Shown here: positions 63,643 to 64,000 of the stretch, piece after piece
Position numbering within the stretch: position 1 is the stretch's first letter
How the letters are laid out: the number at the start of each line of letters is the position of its first letter
Source of the DNA: Edaphovirga cremea
Lineage (GTDB): Bacteria > Pseudomonadota > Gammaproteobacteria > Enterobacterales > Enterobacteriaceae
Length of the DNA: 64,000 bases
Assembly (NCBI RefSeq): GCF_003332275.1
Contig: NZ_QOVA01000006.1
Coordinates: forward strand, 1-64,000
Reading direction: 5' to 3'
The notes under the pieces: generated by a model
Database searches by the model: none
Told to the model about the DNA's origin: nothing
Seen by the model: the letters and a program-made list of their open reading frames with translations, nothing else
Translations under genes and position numbers: made by a program

Positions 63643-64000
63643 ATGAGTGCTTCGGCAGCCAGCAGTGATAACCGCATGAATGGGTTGTCCGCGTTGATAA
63701 ATCGCCTGCGTGCGAATCCAAAGATACCGCTATTGATCGCCGGGGCGGCGGCGGTCGCGATTGTCGTTGCGCTGATGCTGTGGGCGAAAAGTCCGGATTA
63801 CCGCGTCCTTTATAGCAACATCAGTGATAAAGATGGCGGAGCCATAGTGACTCAGCTCACCCAAATGAACATCCCCTATCGCTTTGCCGATAATGGCGGA
63901 GCCTTGCTGATCCCCGCCGATAAAGTCTATGAAACGCGACTGCGTCTGGCGCAAGCGGGCTTGCCGAAAGGTGGAGCAGTTGGCTTTGAATTGCTCGATC
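63643..64000 (+). CDS. fliF: flagellar MS-ring protein FliF, N-terminal part
   Basis: The gene is cut by the window end after 119 codons. The visible part has the first transmembrane helix (IPLLIAGAAAVAIVVALMLW), then the ring-building motif SPDYRVLYSNISDKDGGAIV and RLRLAQAGLPKGG, characteristic of FliF. GGGAG stands 4-9 bp before ATG 63643. It forms the MS ring in the inner membrane. It is divergent from fliE, with a 299-bp control region between them. Confidence 0.95.
   Translation, partial: MSASAASSDNRMNGLSALINRLRANPKIPLLIAGAAAVAIVVALMLWAKSPDYRVLYSNISDKDGGAIVTQLTQMNIPYRFADNGGALLIPADKVYETRLRLAQAGLPKGGAVGFELLD

Noticed and set aside
1-64000. CRISPR arrays, tRNA and rRNA genes
   Set aside because: No regularly spaced direct repeats and no cloverleaf or rRNA-like sequence were noticed on reading; a dedicated scan (tRNAscan-SE, minced) was not possible.

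Overview
The window reads as a chromosomal segment of a motile, facultatively anaerobic Enterobacterales bacterium. Many genes are recognisable orthologues of Escherichia coli genes in partly conserved order: narK-narXL-ychO, chaABC, phoH-efeBOU-putP-putA, tcyNLJ-dcyD-fliZ-fliA-fliC/fliDST, and fliE/fliF. The overall arrangement differs from E. coli and looks more like Yersiniaceae, Hafniaceae or a related family; the genus cannot be fixed from the sequence alone.

Layout. 1-2400: the 3' end of an IS110-type transposase gene cuts a Wzx-like flippase gene, followed by an orphan CadC/ToxR-like membrane regulator. 2400-10100: a ClC channel with CBS domains, the nitrate module narK/narXL with a perfect FNR box, and a ychO invasin gene broken by one amber codon. 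10300-12500: an AT-rich surface-polysaccharide pair (TupA-like ATP-grasp and a second, intact Wzx). 12700-23500: yjiS/yjiR, a secreted phosphodiester-glycosidase protein, an operon pairing a histidine-ammonia-lyase-like protein that lacks the MIO triad with a PhnD-like protein lacking a signal peptide, a POT peptide transporter, a DUF481 outer-membrane protein and cbl. 23800-32200: fhuDB with a Fur box, chaC, chaB, chaA, a GNAT/RHH toxin-antitoxin pair and phoH. 32700-42400: the Fur-linked efeUOB iron-import operon and the putP/putA proline genes, with PutA-type hexamers between putP and putA.

42500-48800 is the most unusual stretch. Three tandem genes each encode a 659-residue exported protein of no family I recognise. 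Each has its own hairpin terminator, and each ends in a nearly invariant C-terminal region that resembles a GNAT acetyltransferase fold. They lie between putA and the cystine-uptake operon.

48800-64000 holds cystine uptake (tcyJLN, dcyD) and the flagellar late genes (fliZ, fliA, fliC, fliDST), with good sigma-28 promoters for fliC and fliD. A 4.4-kb prophage remnant then sits at the 3' end of fliE. It is bounded by a 21-bp direct repeat, one copy of which is the end of fliE itself. It carries an O-antigen glucosylation cassette (gtrA, gtrB, one extra gene and a GtrC-type gene), an IS630 scrap and a frameshifted integrase tail. fliE and the start of fliF close the window.

Iron (Fur boxes at fhuD and efeU), oxygen/nitrate (FNR, NarXL) and motility (FliA) are the visible regulatory themes. 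Surface variation is a second theme: two flippases, a gtr cassette, a broken invasin and an array of secreted paralogues. No tRNA, rRNA or CRISPR array was found.
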